Shown here piece after piece: positions 41,612-49,990 of a stretch of DNA of 64,000 bases. Positions within the stretch are counted from its first letter, which is position 1; every line of letters starts with the position of its first letter. The notes under the pieces were generated by a model. It saw nothing but the letters and a program-made list of their open reading frames with translations. It did not search any database and was not told the origin of the DNA. The translations under genes were made by a program, and so were the position numbers. Source of the stretch: Tistlia sp040905785. Lineage in GTDB: Bacteria; Pseudomonadota; Alphaproteobacteria; Kiloniellales; DSM-21159. Location of the stretch: the NCBI RefSeq assembly GCF_040905785.1, contig NZ_JBBDQW010000088.1:8252-72251 (forward strand), given 5' to 3'.

Positions 41612-42547
41612 TCAACTGAACGATACCGGTCGCTTGTGGCTTCTGTCGACCGAGAGCGAGAACACGTCGGGGCGGGAATAGTGGCCGCTGGCGTCGAATT
41701 TCCGGCGCGAAGCCCGGGCTTCGGAGACGTCGATCTCGACCAAAAGAAGCCCCTTTTGGCGGTGCATCGGCCCGGCAGCGATCCCGCCGAAGGGCTTGTA
41801 GACCACTGCATCGCCGGAGTTCACCCATTCATTCTTGTTCGGAAACAGAATGTCGTAATGCGGGATGTCCGTGGGAATGTCCGACACCTCCAGTGCCGTC
41901 GCGCATCCGACCACCCAACAGCCGCCTTCGCGGGCGATATGCTGCATCGTGGCCAACCATGTGTCGCCGCTGTCCCAGGTCGGCGCGACATAGATATCGA
42001 TGTTCTGGGCATAGAGCGCGAAACGCGCCAATGGCATGTAGCTTTCCCAACAGATGAGCGCACCGATCCGCCCCACCGCTGTTTCGACCACATTGAGGCC
42101 CGACCCGTCGCCAAAACCCCAGATCATGCGCTCCGGGTTGGTCGGCATCAGTTTGCGGTGGTTGTTCGCGATGGTGCCGTCGGCGTCGATGGTGATGCAG
42201 GAATTGAACAGGGTCGACCCCGACACCTCACCGTCGACTTCCTGATAACCGGCCACGATCACCATCTGATGTTCGGCGGCGGCCTCCTGCAAGGGGGCCA
42301 TACCATTTCGGCTCAGATCGACGGAATTGGCTTGCAACAGGGCGAACAATTCGTCTGTCTTGCCCATATCGGCCCCCGGTGACAGGCGCCAGGCAAATGT
42401 CGGGTAGCCGGGAAACCAGGCCTCGGGGAAGACCAGCAGCCGGGCGCCCTCGCTGGCGGCTTGTGCTACCAGTCCGACGGCGCGCTCCATGCTGGCGGCA
42501 AGGTTCAGATAGACAGGCGGTTCCTGAACGATTGCAATTTTTGTCAT
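41612..42547 (-). CDS. Nitrilase-family carbon-nitrogen hydrolase
   Basis: 311-residue nitrilase with the catalytic triad in place: Glu in FPEAWFPGYP, Lys in NHRKLMPTNPER and Cys in ALICWESYMP. The ERMIWGFGDGSGL stretch places it with true nitrilases (nitrile to acid plus ammonia) rather than amidases. It is the last gene of a leftward nitrilase - methyltransferase - GFA set in reverse order of transcription: GFA (43990), methyltransferase, nitrilase. Codon use is less GC-rich than in the flanks, consistent with recent acquisition. About 170 bases between it and the HTH gene hold nothing I recognise. Confidence 0.9.
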   Translation of the reverse strand: MTKIAIVQEPPVYLNLAASMERAVGLVAQAASEGARLLVFPEAWFPGYPTFAWRLSPGADMGKTDELFALLQANSVDLSRNGMAPLQEAAAEHQMVIVAGYQEVDGEVSGSTLFNSCITIDADGTIANNHRKLMPTNPERMIWGFGDGSGLNVVETAVGRIGALICWESYMPLARFALYAQNIDIYVAPTWDSGDTWLATMQHIAREGGCWVVGCATALEVSDIPTDIPHYDILFPNKNEWVNSGDAVVYKPFGGIAAGPMHRQKGLLLVEIDVSEARASRRKFDASGHYSRPDVFSLSVDRSHKRPVSFS

Positions 42548-42651
42548 CGGATTTTTCCTTTTCGTGATTGATCAGGTTGCCCACCGGTTCCGGCTGTGAG
42601 TCCTGAGCCTGGGCAGTGGCTGCCGGGCATCATGCTGACCCGCGGCATGGA

Positions 42652-43524
42652 TCAGGCAGCTTTCGTCCCGGTGGCAACAAGCATCTCGCAAGGCCCTTCG
42701 AACCGGCCATCCTTTTCGAAAGCGCGCAGCGCTTCCTCGATTTCATCCCAGGCGTCATCCTGCTCGGGCGCGGTGAGCCCCGCGAGCATCTGATGCAAGG
42801 CCCCAAAACTTTCCATCTCGAATTGCAGGCATTCCTGAGCCGAGCCCAGCAGGACCGGTGCCGCGACACGCTCTATTTCGACGCCGGTAAAGCCCGCGTC
42901 GCGCAACCGGCCGGCCAGCACGTCGGGGTCGCCCAGCGAGAAAGGCCCAGGCTGGCCCGGCAGCGGCGCGGGCAGCTCTGCGCGGCGGCGGATGATGCCG
43001 ACCGGCACCGAGAAGAAGCCGTTGCGATCGGCCTCGGCATAGGTGATCGCACCGATCCGGCCGCCGACGCGCAACTGCGCGCGCATACCCGTCAGCGCCT
43101 TATGCTGGTCCGGAAAATAGATCAGCCCGACGCGCGACATAACGCCATCGAACGGCTCGGCCTCGATCCCGCCGACATCCTCGCCGTCAAGCACTTGGGT
43201 CTTGATATGAGCGATCCCAGCCAAGTCGGCATTGGCTTTGGCATGTTTGAGGATACCTGCCGACAAATCGGTCGCCAGCACATGGCCCGATGGTCCGACG
43301 CGCTTCGCCGCATTGAGCGTCTGGCTTCCAGCGCCGGCCGCGACATCCAGAACGCGGCTGCCCTCCGTCAAGCCCATCTTGTCGAGCATCAGTTCCGTCG
43401 ATGGGCCCAACCATCGGTCCAGAAGGGGCGTCCACCGGTTCCAGGCATCGGCGGCTTCGTCCCACTGGCGGCGGGTGGTCTGCTTGAAAGCGGCGGGATC
43501 GAAGACTTTCGTCGCGACTGTCAT
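42652..43524 (-). CDS. Class I SAM-dependent methyltransferase
   Basis: 290-residue Rossmann-type methyltransferase: motif I VLDVAAGAGSQTL (59-71), the acidic residue in ATDLSAGILKHA, and FDGVMSRVGLIYFPD as motif IV. It resembles ubiquinone/menaquinone-type small-molecule methyltransferases, but no specific acceptor is evident. It lies between the GFA and nitrilase genes on the same strand; spacings of 37 and 104 bases are compatible with one operon. Confidence 0.87.
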   Translation of the reverse strand: MTVATKVFDPAAFKQTTRRQWDEAADAWNRWTPLLDRWLGPSTELMLDKMGLTEGSRVLDVAAGAGSQTLNAAKRVGPSGHVLATDLSAGILKHAKANADLAGIAHIKTQVLDGEDVGGIEAEPFDGVMSRVGLIYFPDQHKALTGMRAQLRVGGRIGAITYAEADRNGFFSVPVGIIRRRAELPAPLPGQPGPFSLGDPDVLAGRLRDAGFTGVEIERVAAPVLLGSAQECLQFEMESFGALHQMLAGLTAPEQDDAWDEIEEALRAFEKDGRFEGPCEMLVATGTKAA

Positions 43525-43561
43525 TTCACTCTCCTTTTTGGTCTAGCCCGATGGATGGGCA

Positions 43562-43990
43562 CTATTCCGCCATTTGCGCGCCGGACCCGCCGATTTCGGT
43601 TGGAAAGTCCTTAAATTTGGGCAGGCCGTCCCGCATCGGCAGCACGGTCTCGGCGTAGTTCACATGTACGCCCGGTTCGAAGGGCAAGCTGGAAATCGCC
43701 GCTGCGAAGACATCGGTGACGCCCCATTCCGGGTGATCCGTCATGATGTGCCCGCCGCAATTTTTGCAGAACCTGCGCTTCGAGTTCGACACACCGGCAT
43801 ATTCGCCAACGAGATCCTGCCCTTTGGTGACCCGCACGCTTTGCGGTTTCCAAAGGCTAAATGCATTCACCGGCCCCGCCGACCAAGCGCGGCAGGACGA
43901 GCAGTGGCAATAGCCCATCCCCTCCGGCGTGCCGGAAACTTCGATTTCAACGCTGCCGCAAAAGCAGGTTCCTTTATGTATCGTGGTCAC
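43562..43990 (-). CDS. GFA-family protein (glutathione-dependent formaldehyde-activating-like)
   Basis: 142 residues with the Zn-binding cysteines of the CENP-V/GFA fold: TCFCGSVEIEVSG, GYCHCSSCRAW and RFCKNCGGHIM. Members of this family bind glutathione or related thiols, but most have no proven activity. It is the first gene of the leftward set and is divergent from the HxlR regulator across a 143-base promoter region. Confidence 0.87.
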   Translation of the reverse strand: MTTIHKGTCFCGSVEIEVSGTPEGMGYCHCSSCRAWSAGPVNAFSLWKPQSVRVTKGQDLVGEYAGVSNSKRRFCKNCGGHIMTDHPEWGVTDVFAAAISSLPFEPGVHVNYAETVLPMRDGLPKFKDFPTEIGGSGAQMAE

Positions 43991-44133
43991 GGTCTCTCTC
44001 CCTGGTATTCGAAGCGCGCCACCAGAGTCACCGTAATGGCTGTGCCGCGATAGTCCTAAAACTGTACTGGACCGAGCCGGATATGCCCCTTAGGCTCGAA
44101 CGATCGGATTTTTCGAGCAAGGAGAAGCCTATC

Positions 44134-44823
44134 ATGCGCGGCAGCTACGGTCAGTTTTGTCCGGTTTCGATGGCCTCGGAGATTTTTTGCGCGCGCTGGA
44201 CGCCGCTTTTGATCAGGGAATTTCTGTGCGGCAGCACGCGGTTCAACGATCTTCGGCGAGGCCTGCCGCGGATGTCGCCAACGCTGCTGTCAAAGCGGTT
44301 GGGAGAATTGGAGGCGGCAGGAGTTATTCAGTCTGCCAAGGGCGGCCAGGGCGTTAAGGAGTACCGCCTGACAAAAGCCGGAGAAGAGCTTCGCCCGCTT
44401 ATCATGGGGATCGGCGCATGGGGGCAAAGATGGGTGGAAAGCGAAATTTCCCTCAACAATCTCGATCCCGAATTGCTGATATGGGATATGCATCGTTTCC
44501 TGAATATCGATCCGCTGCCGGAGCGCCGGGTTTGCCTCCAGTTCGTGTTCAGCAATCTTCCAAAGGCGCGGCAGAACTACTGGTTGCTTGCCGATCCGCA
44601 ATCCGGTGTCGAGGCCTGCTATGCCGATCCAGGCTATGACGTTGATCTCTACTCCGAATGCAGCCTGCGCACTATGACCGCGATCTGGATGGGCCTGGAG
44701 TCGGTCGAAAAAGCGGTGAACGATGGAAGACTGGAACTGACCGGCCCAAGCGAGATCGTCGCCCGAATGCAGGAATGGCTTGGCCTCAGCCCCTTTGCTC
44801 ATGAAGAACGGTTGGCTGGCTAG
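44134..44823 (+). CDS. HxlR-family transcriptional regulator
   Basis: 229 residues. The HxlR winged helix occupies the first 110 residues: FCPVSMASEIFCARWTPLLI, FNDLRRGLPRMSPTLLSKRL and the wing GVKEYRLTKAGEELRPLI. A C-terminal sterol-carrier-like or ligand domain of about 110 residues follows, longer than the minimal HxlR. AAGGAGAAGCCTATC precedes the ATG at 44134 and is better than an upstream ATG at 44083. Its divergent position suggests it controls the GFA - methyltransferase - nitrilase set. HxlR regulators often sense formaldehyde or reactive electrophiles. Confidence 0.88.
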   Translation: MRGSYGQFCPVSMASEIFCARWTPLLIREFLCGSTRFNDLRRGLPRMSPTLLSKRLGELEAAGVIQSAKGGQGVKEYRLTKAGEELRPLIMGIGAWGQRWVESEISLNNLDPELLIWDMHRFLNIDPLPERRVCLQFVFSNLPKARQNYWLLADPQSGVEACYADPGYDVDLYSECSLRTMTAIWMGLESVEKAVNDGRLELTGPSEIVARMQEWLGLSPFAHEERLAG

Positions 44824-45405
44824 TACTCACAACCACATCACAGGCGGACAGGCGACGGCCTGAACGAAGGGAAGGGAACCATCAGGTTCCGCCGTGCCCA
44901 TCCAACAAGACCTTTGACACTGCCCTTGTTATTGCCCTTTCCAGGGCGGCTATATCCGACCTCGCTTAGCACGGGCTTCTCAGCCGTGTCAGTATTTTGA
45001 CCTTACGTGTTCTGATCCCGCGCACCGTCGTCCTTCCTCGCCTGGATGCCCGGAAGAGTGACCCCGCTTACACCGCACGCGCCATCGAGGGACTGGCGCA
45101 TACGCTGACCGACGCATCGACGCGCCCCACAACGCCCACCTTGGGTGTCTCTGATTGAATGCCTGGCGAGGGAACGGCTGTAAAAAGTTCGGTCGGCACG
45201 AATCGTGCAACCGACTGGAAACGTTGTGTTTTCTTTGACAGAACCAAATCCGGCGAGGTTCGCTCGGTTAGAGACGAAAGCCGTTCAGAGACCGAAAATC
45301 GGCTTCCTGCCAGTCTCTGAGGTTCGGTCGGTCTGGCCAAACCCCTTTGAAAAAGGAGGAATTTCGACGTCACTGGCGCGCCTTCGCGAGTTTGCGAAAG
45401 GAAGT
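44824..45405. other. Gene-free segment with inverted repeats next to the tRNA-Ser 3' end
   Basis: No convincing gene. A short plus-strand open stretch near 45000-45158 (contains RTVVLPRLDARKSDPAYTA) looks like a gene remnant but is not recognised. Inverted repeats are clear: GCACGA-A-TCGTGC (45196-45208) nested in GTCGG/CCGAC (45192-45215); CAGAGAC (45286-45292) with GTCTCTG (45313-45319); AGACCGA (45289-45295) with TCGGTCT (45328-45334). GC is lower than in the flanks. The position right at a tRNA 3' end suits an integration boundary. Confidence 0.5.
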
Positions 45406-45497
45406 TGGCGGAGGGGAAGGGATTCGAACCCTCGATACGGTGTTAACCGTATAACGGTTTAGCAAACCGTCGCCTTCAGCCGCTCGGCCACCCCTCC
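45406..45497 (-). tRNA. tRNA-Ser(GCU), CCA encoded
   Basis: On the minus strand the acceptor stem GGAGGGG pairs with CCCCTCC, the D-arm contains TGGCCGAGCGGC, the anticodon loop TTTGCTAAA gives anticodon GCT, a long variable arm follows, and the T-loop is GGTTCGAATCC. The discriminator is G, as expected for tRNA-Ser, followed by CCA (45406-45408). A TATAAG element lies about 12 bases upstream of the 5' end. The 3' end faces the accessory region. Confidence 0.96.
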
Positions 45498-45849
45498 GCA
45501 ATACGAGCGGCTTATAACCACGACGTTTGCGGGCCCGCTGTTCTAGACGGCTGCCGCTCGGCCTGTCAACGACGGCGAGCGGCCCCGGCGAAGACGCCGC
45601 GCCGGGTCCCGGTCGGGTCCGGGTCGGGGCGCCGTCGAGGCGGTTCGCGCGATGCGCGAGGCTCCCTCGGCAGTGGCCTCAACCGATGCACGGAATCGGT
45701 GTAGCGAGGCGGTTTTATCCACAGGAACGCGAATGTTAGTGACACTCCGTTAATCTTAACGCCCCAGGGTCGTCTTCAAGGAAACCCCCTGACGGCAAAG
45801 GGCCCGCCCCCCGCGAGGCCCGCCGCACGAGAGAGGACGGAGAAGCGTG
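45498..45849. other. Gene-free interval between tRNA-Ser and a small conserved gene
   Basis: No gene found. It contains the tRNA promoter (TTATAAGC on the minus strand near 45510), a hairpin CCGAT...ATCGG around 45683-45699 and one perfect DnaA-box sequence TTATCCACA at 45715-45723. The last 100 bases are the leader of the small gene at 45850. A single DnaA box is not evidence of an origin. Confidence 0.5.
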
Positions 45850-46104
45850 ATGTCCCTGTCGAAACGGAGCCTCGATACCCTGCTCGACCTGGTCGAGATC
45901 AAGATGAGCTGCATGGAGGTCTGGGACCGCGAGGACCGCCGCGAGCTGCAGAACCTCGAGCTGGCGCGCAACGAGCTCGCCGGCCTGCGGCCCGGCGGCG
46001 ACGCTGTCGGCGGCGGCGGCGAAGTCGTCGCCATGGCGCCGCGCCGGCGCGGCCGGCCGCGCTCCGCCGACACCGCCCTGCGCCAGCAGGCCGCCGCCTT
46101 CTGA
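45850..46104 (+). CDS. Small conserved protein with AT-hook-like tail
   Basis: 84-residue cytosolic protein. The N-terminal half (MSLSKRSLDTLLDLVEIKMS, then VWDREDRRELQNLELARNEL) is a charged amphipathic helical pair resembling small conserved hypothetical proteins of Rhodospirillales. The C-terminal RRRGRPRSADTALRQ has an RGRP core typical of AT-hook DNA-binding segments. GGAG lies upstream of the ATG. Function unknown; a nucleoid or DNA-associated role is a guess from the tail. Confidence 0.65.
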   Translation: MSLSKRSLDTLLDLVEIKMSCMEVWDREDRRELQNLELARNELAGLRPGGDAVGGGGEVVAMAPRRRGRPRSADTALRQQAAAF

Positions 46105-46124
46105 GCTAGAGCCCCGGCGCCGAC

Positions 46125-46745
46125 TCAGGGCACCTGCATGCCCTTGGCCACGGCCGGGCGCGCGCCGACCTGCGCGTACCAGCGCTCGACGTGGGGAAAG
46201 TCCGAGAGCGCGACCTGCTGCCACTCGTGGCGCGCCGCCCAGGGGTAGGTCGCGATGTCGGCGATGCCGTAGGCCTCGCCGGCCAGGAACTCGCTCTCGC
46301 CCAGGCGCTTGTCGAGGACGCCGTAGAGCCGCCGGGTCTCGTTCGAGTAGCGGTCCTTGGCGTAGGGCACCTCCTCCTTGGCGAAGCGCAGGAAGTGATG
46401 GGCCTGGCCGAGCATCGGCCCGAAGCCGCCCATCTGCCACATCAGCCACTGCAGCGCCTCGTAGCGCGCCGGCCCGTCCTTGGCGAGCAGCTTGCCGGTC
46501 TTGTCGGCCAGCCAGATCAGGATCGCCCCCGACTCGAAGAGTGCGATCGGCTTGCCGCCCGGACCCTCGGGGTCGACGATCGCCGGGATCTTGTTGTTCG
46601 GGCTGATCTTCAGGAAGGCGGGGTCGAACTGCTGGTCCTTGGTGATGTCGATCGGGTGGACCTCGTAGGCCAGCCCGAGCTCCTCCAGGGCGATCGAGAC
46701 CTTGCGTCCGTTGGGCGTGCCCCAGGTGTAGAGCTGAATCGTCAT
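46125..46745 (-). CDS. Glutathione S-transferase (Nu-class/YfcG-like), copy 1
   Basis: 206 residues. TWGTPNGRKVSIALEELG carries the Thr/Asn active-site motif of YfcG/YghU-type enzymes, KISPNNKIPAIVDPEG has the cis-Pro and ALFESGAILIWLAD the Glu-Ser glutathione contact. QWLMWQMGGFGPMLGQAHHF is characteristic of the Nu class, whose members reduce disulfides and peroxides. It is paralogous to the protein encoded immediately upstream at 46949; the two probably arose by tandem duplication. Confidence 0.92.
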   Translation of the reverse strand: MTIQLYTWGTPNGRKVSIALEELGLAYEVHPIDITKDQQFDPAFLKISPNNKIPAIVDPEGPGGKPIALFESGAILIWLADKTGKLLAKDGPARYEALQWLMWQMGGFGPMLGQAHHFLRFAKEEVPYAKDRYSNETRRLYGVLDKRLGESEFLAGEAYGIADIATYPWAARHEWQQVALSDFPHVERWYAQVGARPAVAKGMQVP

Positions 46746-46812
46746 CGTCGGACTTCTCCCCTCGTTCGTTGATGTCTAGGGATTGCGCGCGCCAAGCGCG
46801 GTAATCTGTCGG

Positions 46813-46887
46813 ATTGGGCGCGCCCGGCGCGGCCTCTCGATTGGGCGCGCCCGGCGCGGTGACGTCTCGATCGGGCGCGCCCGGCGA
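46813..46887. repeat. Three copies of a GC-palindromic 18-bp repeat between GST genes
   Basis: ATTGGGCGCGCCCGGCG begins at 46813 and 46840, with a variant ATCGGGCGCGCCCGGCG at 46870, so the period is 27-30 bases. Each copy contains the perfect palindrome GGGCGCGCCC. The stretch lies in the 203-base gap between the two GST genes and is not coding on the evidence of codon use. Confidence 0.8.
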
Positions 46888-46948
46888 TCCTGCCGCAAGC
46901 GGCGGGGCGGCGCCACCCGCGGCGCGGGATCGGGCGTGGGCGGAAGGA

Positions 46949-47644
46949 TCAGCGGCGCTGGAACTGGGTCGCGCCGAACAGCATCTCCTTGGCCTTGTCG
47001 TCGAAGCCTTCCTTCTTGAGGCCGACCAGGACCTCGACGCCGCGCACGACCGCCGGCCGCGCCGCGATCTCCTCGAACCAGCGCTGGAAGTTCGGATAGT
47101 CCTCGCGCCGCACCTCCTGGCGCTCGGGGTAGCGGGTCCAGGGCCAGGCCGCCATGTCGGCGATCGAGTAGTCGTCGCCGGCGAGGTAGCGGCTCTCGCC
47201 GAGGCGCTTGTCGAGCACGCCGTAGAGGCGGTTGGCCTCGTTGGCGTAGCGCTTCATGGCGTAGTCGATCTTCTCCGGCGCGTACTGCAGGAAGTGGTGG
47301 GCCTGGCCGAGCATCGGCCCCAGGCCGCCCATCTGCCACATCAGCCACTGCAGGGTCAGGTAGCGCTCGCGGCCCTCGGCCGGCAGGAAGCGGCCGTGCT
47401 TTTCCGCCAGATAGAGCAGGATCGCGCCCGACTCCATGAGCGCCAGCGGCTTGCCGCCGGGCCCCTCGGGATCGACGATCGCCGGAATCCGATTGTTCGG
47501 GCTGATCTTCAGGAAGTCGGGATCGAACTGGTCGCCGTTGCCGATGTCGATCGGGTGGACCCGGTAGTCGACGCCCAGCTCCTCGAGCAGGATGTGCACC
47601 TTGTGGCCGTTCGGCGTGGCCCAGGAATAGAGTTCGATCGCCAT
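46949..47644 (-). CDS. Glutathione S-transferase (Nu-class/YfcG-like), copy 2
   Basis: 231 residues, close paralogue of the downstream GST: SWATPNGHKVHILLEELG, KISPNNRIPAIVDPEG, MESGAILLYLAEKHG and QWLMWQMGGLGPMLGQAHHF. It has a longer C-terminal tail (LVGLKKEGFDDKAKEMLFG) like YghU. The ATG at 47644 has GGGGAGCGAC upstream; a longer in-frame start at 47734 is not supported. Confidence 0.92.
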   Translation of the reverse strand: MAIELYSWATPNGHKVHILLEELGVDYRVHPIDIGNGDQFDPDFLKISPNNRIPAIVDPEGPGGKPLALMESGAILLYLAEKHGRFLPAEGRERYLTLQWLMWQMGGLGPMLGQAHHFLQYAPEKIDYAMKRYANEANRLYGVLDKRLGESRYLAGDDYSIADMAAWPWTRYPERQEVRREDYPNFQRWFEEIAARPAVVRGVEVLVGLKKEGFDDKAKEMLFGATQFQRR

Positions 47645-47771
47645 GTCGCTCCCCTGTCGAAAAGGACTCGCGGGACGCCCGTCCCGCGACAAGGTGAGGC
47701 CAGGGGCCGGCCACGGCAAGCCCGGCTCCGGCAAAGCGCCTGTTCCGGACAGGCGCGCGCCCCCGAGTCGG

Positions 47772-48062
47772 TCAGCTGCGATCCGGGCCGTGGCGGGCGA
47801 CCGGGCCGACGGAGGGCCAGCCGGGCCGGGTCGCGACGTCCTTGGCGCCGCAGCCGGAGCAGCGCAGGCGGCCGCCGAGCTCGGGCACGGGGAAGCCCGG
47901 CCCGAGCTCCTGGACCAGGCGCTCGATGCCCAGGGTGGCGTTGTGGCCGCAGCGGTTGCACCAGCAGAACACGCCGATGCCCTCGGCGGCGAGCTCGCCC
48001 AGCCCGATCGCCTTGCGGCTGCGGTCCTCCTCCTCCAGTGCCCGTCGCTTGAACCCGGCCAC
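47772..48062 (-). CDS. Small zinc-ribbon-like conserved protein
   Basis: 96-residue protein with two Cys pairs that could bind one zinc: FCWCNRCGHNAT and RLRCSGCGAKDVATRP. The centre (AIGLGELAAEGIGV, LVQELGPGFPVPELG) is conserved-looking. No function is known to me. The GTG at 48062 has GGAAGGGAG upstream and is preferred; an ATG at 48122 would add 20 residues with another Cys pair (CSNCG) and cannot be excluded. It stands alone between the GST and DMT transporter genes. Confidence 0.7.
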   Translation of the reverse strand: MAGFKRRALEEEDRSRKAIGLGELAAEGIGVFCWCNRCGHNATLGIERLVQELGPGFPVPELGGRLRCSGCGAKDVATRPGWPSVGPVARHGPDRS

Positions 48063-48170
48063 GCCGGCGCTCCCTTCCCTGCTCGCGGCCGGCGGGCCGC
48101 AGTTAGAACATATAGGGAACATGGACGGGTAGGAAGCGCGCCGAGCTGCGCGGGAAGGTGGCGGGCGGAC

Positions 48171-49109
48171 TCAGCGGCCGCGCGGCCGGACCACGACCAG
48201 AGCGACGCCGAGCACGGTCAGGGCCATGCCGGCCAGGGCCAGCGGCCCCAGCGCTTCGCCGAACAGCAGGTAAGCCATGACCGCCGTCACCGGCGGCACC
48301 AGGTAGAACAGGCTGGCGGTCTTGGACGCCTCGCCCCAGCGGATCAGCAGCATCAGCAGGCTGACGGCGCCGATCGAGAGCACCAGGGCCAGCCAGCCGA
48401 GGGCGAAGACCAACTCGCCACTCCAGACCACCCGGCCGCTCTCGAAGAGCAGCGCCGGCAGGCCGACGACGAGCGTCGCGGCCAGATACTGCACCACGGC
48501 GCCGCCGATCAGCGGCGCGTGCTGAACGTAGCGCTTCTGGTAGACCGTGGCCGCGGTGATCGCGACCAGCGCGGCCAGCACGAAGGCCAGGGCGTCGAGG
48601 CCGAAGCCCTGGGACGGCGAGCCGTCACCGGCCGGCCCGCCCTGGGGCGCCAGCTTGCCCGACAGCACCAGGGCGACGCCGAGCAGGCCGAGCAGCAGGC
48701 CGACGACCTGGCGGGCGCCGACCCGCTCGCCGAGCAGCGGCCCGACCACCGCCGCCGTCAGCAGGGGCTGCAGGGCGACGATCAGGGAGGCGAGGCCGGC
48801 CGGCATGCCGCGGCCGATGGCGACGAAGACGCCGCCCAGGTAGATGCCGTGCATCAGCGCGCCGACCACGGCGACGTGGCCGGTCTGGCGCCAGCTCCGC
48901 GGCCGCTGGTCGGGCAGCAGCAGCAGCAGCGGCGCCATCACGGCGATGACGATGAGGAAGCGCAGGACCAGGAAGGTGCCGGGCTCGACGTAGGGCAGGC
49001 CGAGCTTGGCGCCGACGAAGCCGGTCGCCCAGAGCAGCACGAAGACGACCGGCGCCAGGCCGGCGAGCAGCGTCTTCACGGGCGACTGGCCGGGCGACAG
49101 GAGCGGCAT
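48171..49109 (-). CDS. DMT-superfamily (EamA) transporter
   Basis: 312-residue membrane protein with about 10 hydrophobic segments in two EamA repeats (first from LAPVVFVLLWATGFVGAKLG, second from GLDALAFVLAALVAITAATVYQKR). Family members export amino acids or metabolites across the inner membrane. It ends with a basic RPRGR tail. It is downstream of the NMT1-type ABC operon by 23 bases and could be read with it. The substrate is unknown. Confidence 0.88.
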   Translation of the reverse strand: MPLLSPGQSPVKTLLAGLAPVVFVLLWATGFVGAKLGLPYVEPGTFLVLRFLIVIAVMAPLLLLLPDQRPRSWRQTGHVAVVGALMHGIYLGGVFVAIGRGMPAGLASLIVALQPLLTAAVVGPLLGERVGARQVVGLLLGLLGVALVLSGKLAPQGGPAGDGSPSQGFGLDALAFVLAALVAITAATVYQKRYVQHAPLIGGAVVQYLAATLVVGLPALLFESGRVVWSGELVFALGWLALVLSIGAVSLLMLLIRWGEASKTASLFYLVPPVTAVMAYLLFGEALGPLALAGMALTVLGVALVVVRPRGR

Positions 49110-49132
49110 GGCCGCCTGCTACCACGCCCCGC

Positions 49133-49990
49133 TCAGGTCCGCCACTTCAGGAAATGGCGTTCGGCGCGGCCGAGCAGCCAGCTGACGGCGAGGCCGAGCA
49201 TCGAGAGGATCGCCACGCCGGCGAGCAGCTGGTCGGTCGCCATCAGGTTGCCGGCGAGCAGCACGTAGGCGCCGACGCCGTACTCGGCGCCGATCATCTC
49301 GGCGGCGACCAGCAGGATGATGGCGATCGCGGCCGAGATCCGGAATCCCGAGAGGATCGCCGGCAGGGCGCCCGGCAGCACGATCTTGCGCACGATCGAC
49401 AGCCGCGAGAGGCCGAAGGACTGGCCCATGCGGATCAGGCCGCGGTCGACGTTGTCGACGCCGCCGTAGACCGCGATCACGGTCGGGAAGAAGCTGCCGA
49501 ACAGGATCGTCGCGACCTTCGATTCCTCGCCGATGCCGAACCAGATGATGAACAGCGGCAGCAGCGCGATCTTGGGGATCGGGAAGAAGGCGGCGACGAA
49601 GGGCACGATGCCGGCCCGGCCGAGCGAGAACAGGCCGGCGGCGAGGCCGACCAGCAGGCCGAGCAGCGTGCCGCAGGACCAGCCGATCAGCAGCCGCTGC
49701 AGCGAGGCGCCCAGGTGCAGCCAGAGCTGGCCGGTCTCGACCAGGCGCCAGAAGGCCGCGATCACCTCGCTCGGCGCCGGCAGCACCAACGGTCCGATCA
49801 GGCCGAGCCGCGAGCCGGCCTCCCAGCCCAGCGCCAGCGCGACGAAGAGGACCGGCGCGACCAGGCGGACCGGCCGCGGCGCGAATCCGCCGCCGCGGAA
49901 GGGCACCGCGCGCGCCTGGCCTTCGCTGCCTGCCTGCTCCCCGCTGCCTGCCTGCCCCCCGCCCCTTGCCCCCTCGCGCGCCTCAGACAT
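49133..49990 (-). CDS. ABC transporter permease (SsuC/TauC-like)
   Basis: 285-residue inner-membrane permease with a binding-protein-dependent transport signature near FIIWFGIGEESKVATILFGSFFP, as in nitrate/sulfonate/taurine importers, and AAEMIGAEYGVGAYVLLAG near the end. Its first 35 residues are a hydrophilic Gly/Glu/Ala-rich extension containing a 2 x 18-bp duplication (49925-49960). It overlaps the ATPase gene by eight bases. Confidence 0.9.
   Translation of the reverse strand: MSEAREGARGGGQAGSGEQAGSEGQARAVPFRGGGFAPRPVRLVAPVLFVALALGWEAGSRLGLIGPLVLPAPSEVIAAFWRLVETGQLWLHLGASLQRLLIGWSCGTLLGLLVGLAAGLFSLGRAGIVPFVAAFFPIPKIALLPLFIIWFGIGEESKVATILFGSFFPTVIAVYGGVDNVDRGLIRMGQSFGLSRLSIVRKIVLPGALPAILSGFRISAAIAIILLVAAEMIGAEYGVGAYVLLAGNLMATDQLLAGVAILSMLGLAVSWLLGRAERHFLKWRT

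Noticed and set aside
45205..45462. Short plus-strand open frame overlapping the tRNA gene
   Set aside because: It runs into the tRNA on the opposite strand and has no motif or ribosome binding site.
45715..45723. Perfect DnaA box TTATCCACA as a replication origin
   Set aside because: A single box without an AT-rich unwinding region, further boxes or dnaA/parA neighbours is not enough.
46813..46887. CRISPR array between GST genes
   Set aside because: Only three short copies with 10-13 base spacers and no cas genes; better described as a palindromic intergenic repeat.
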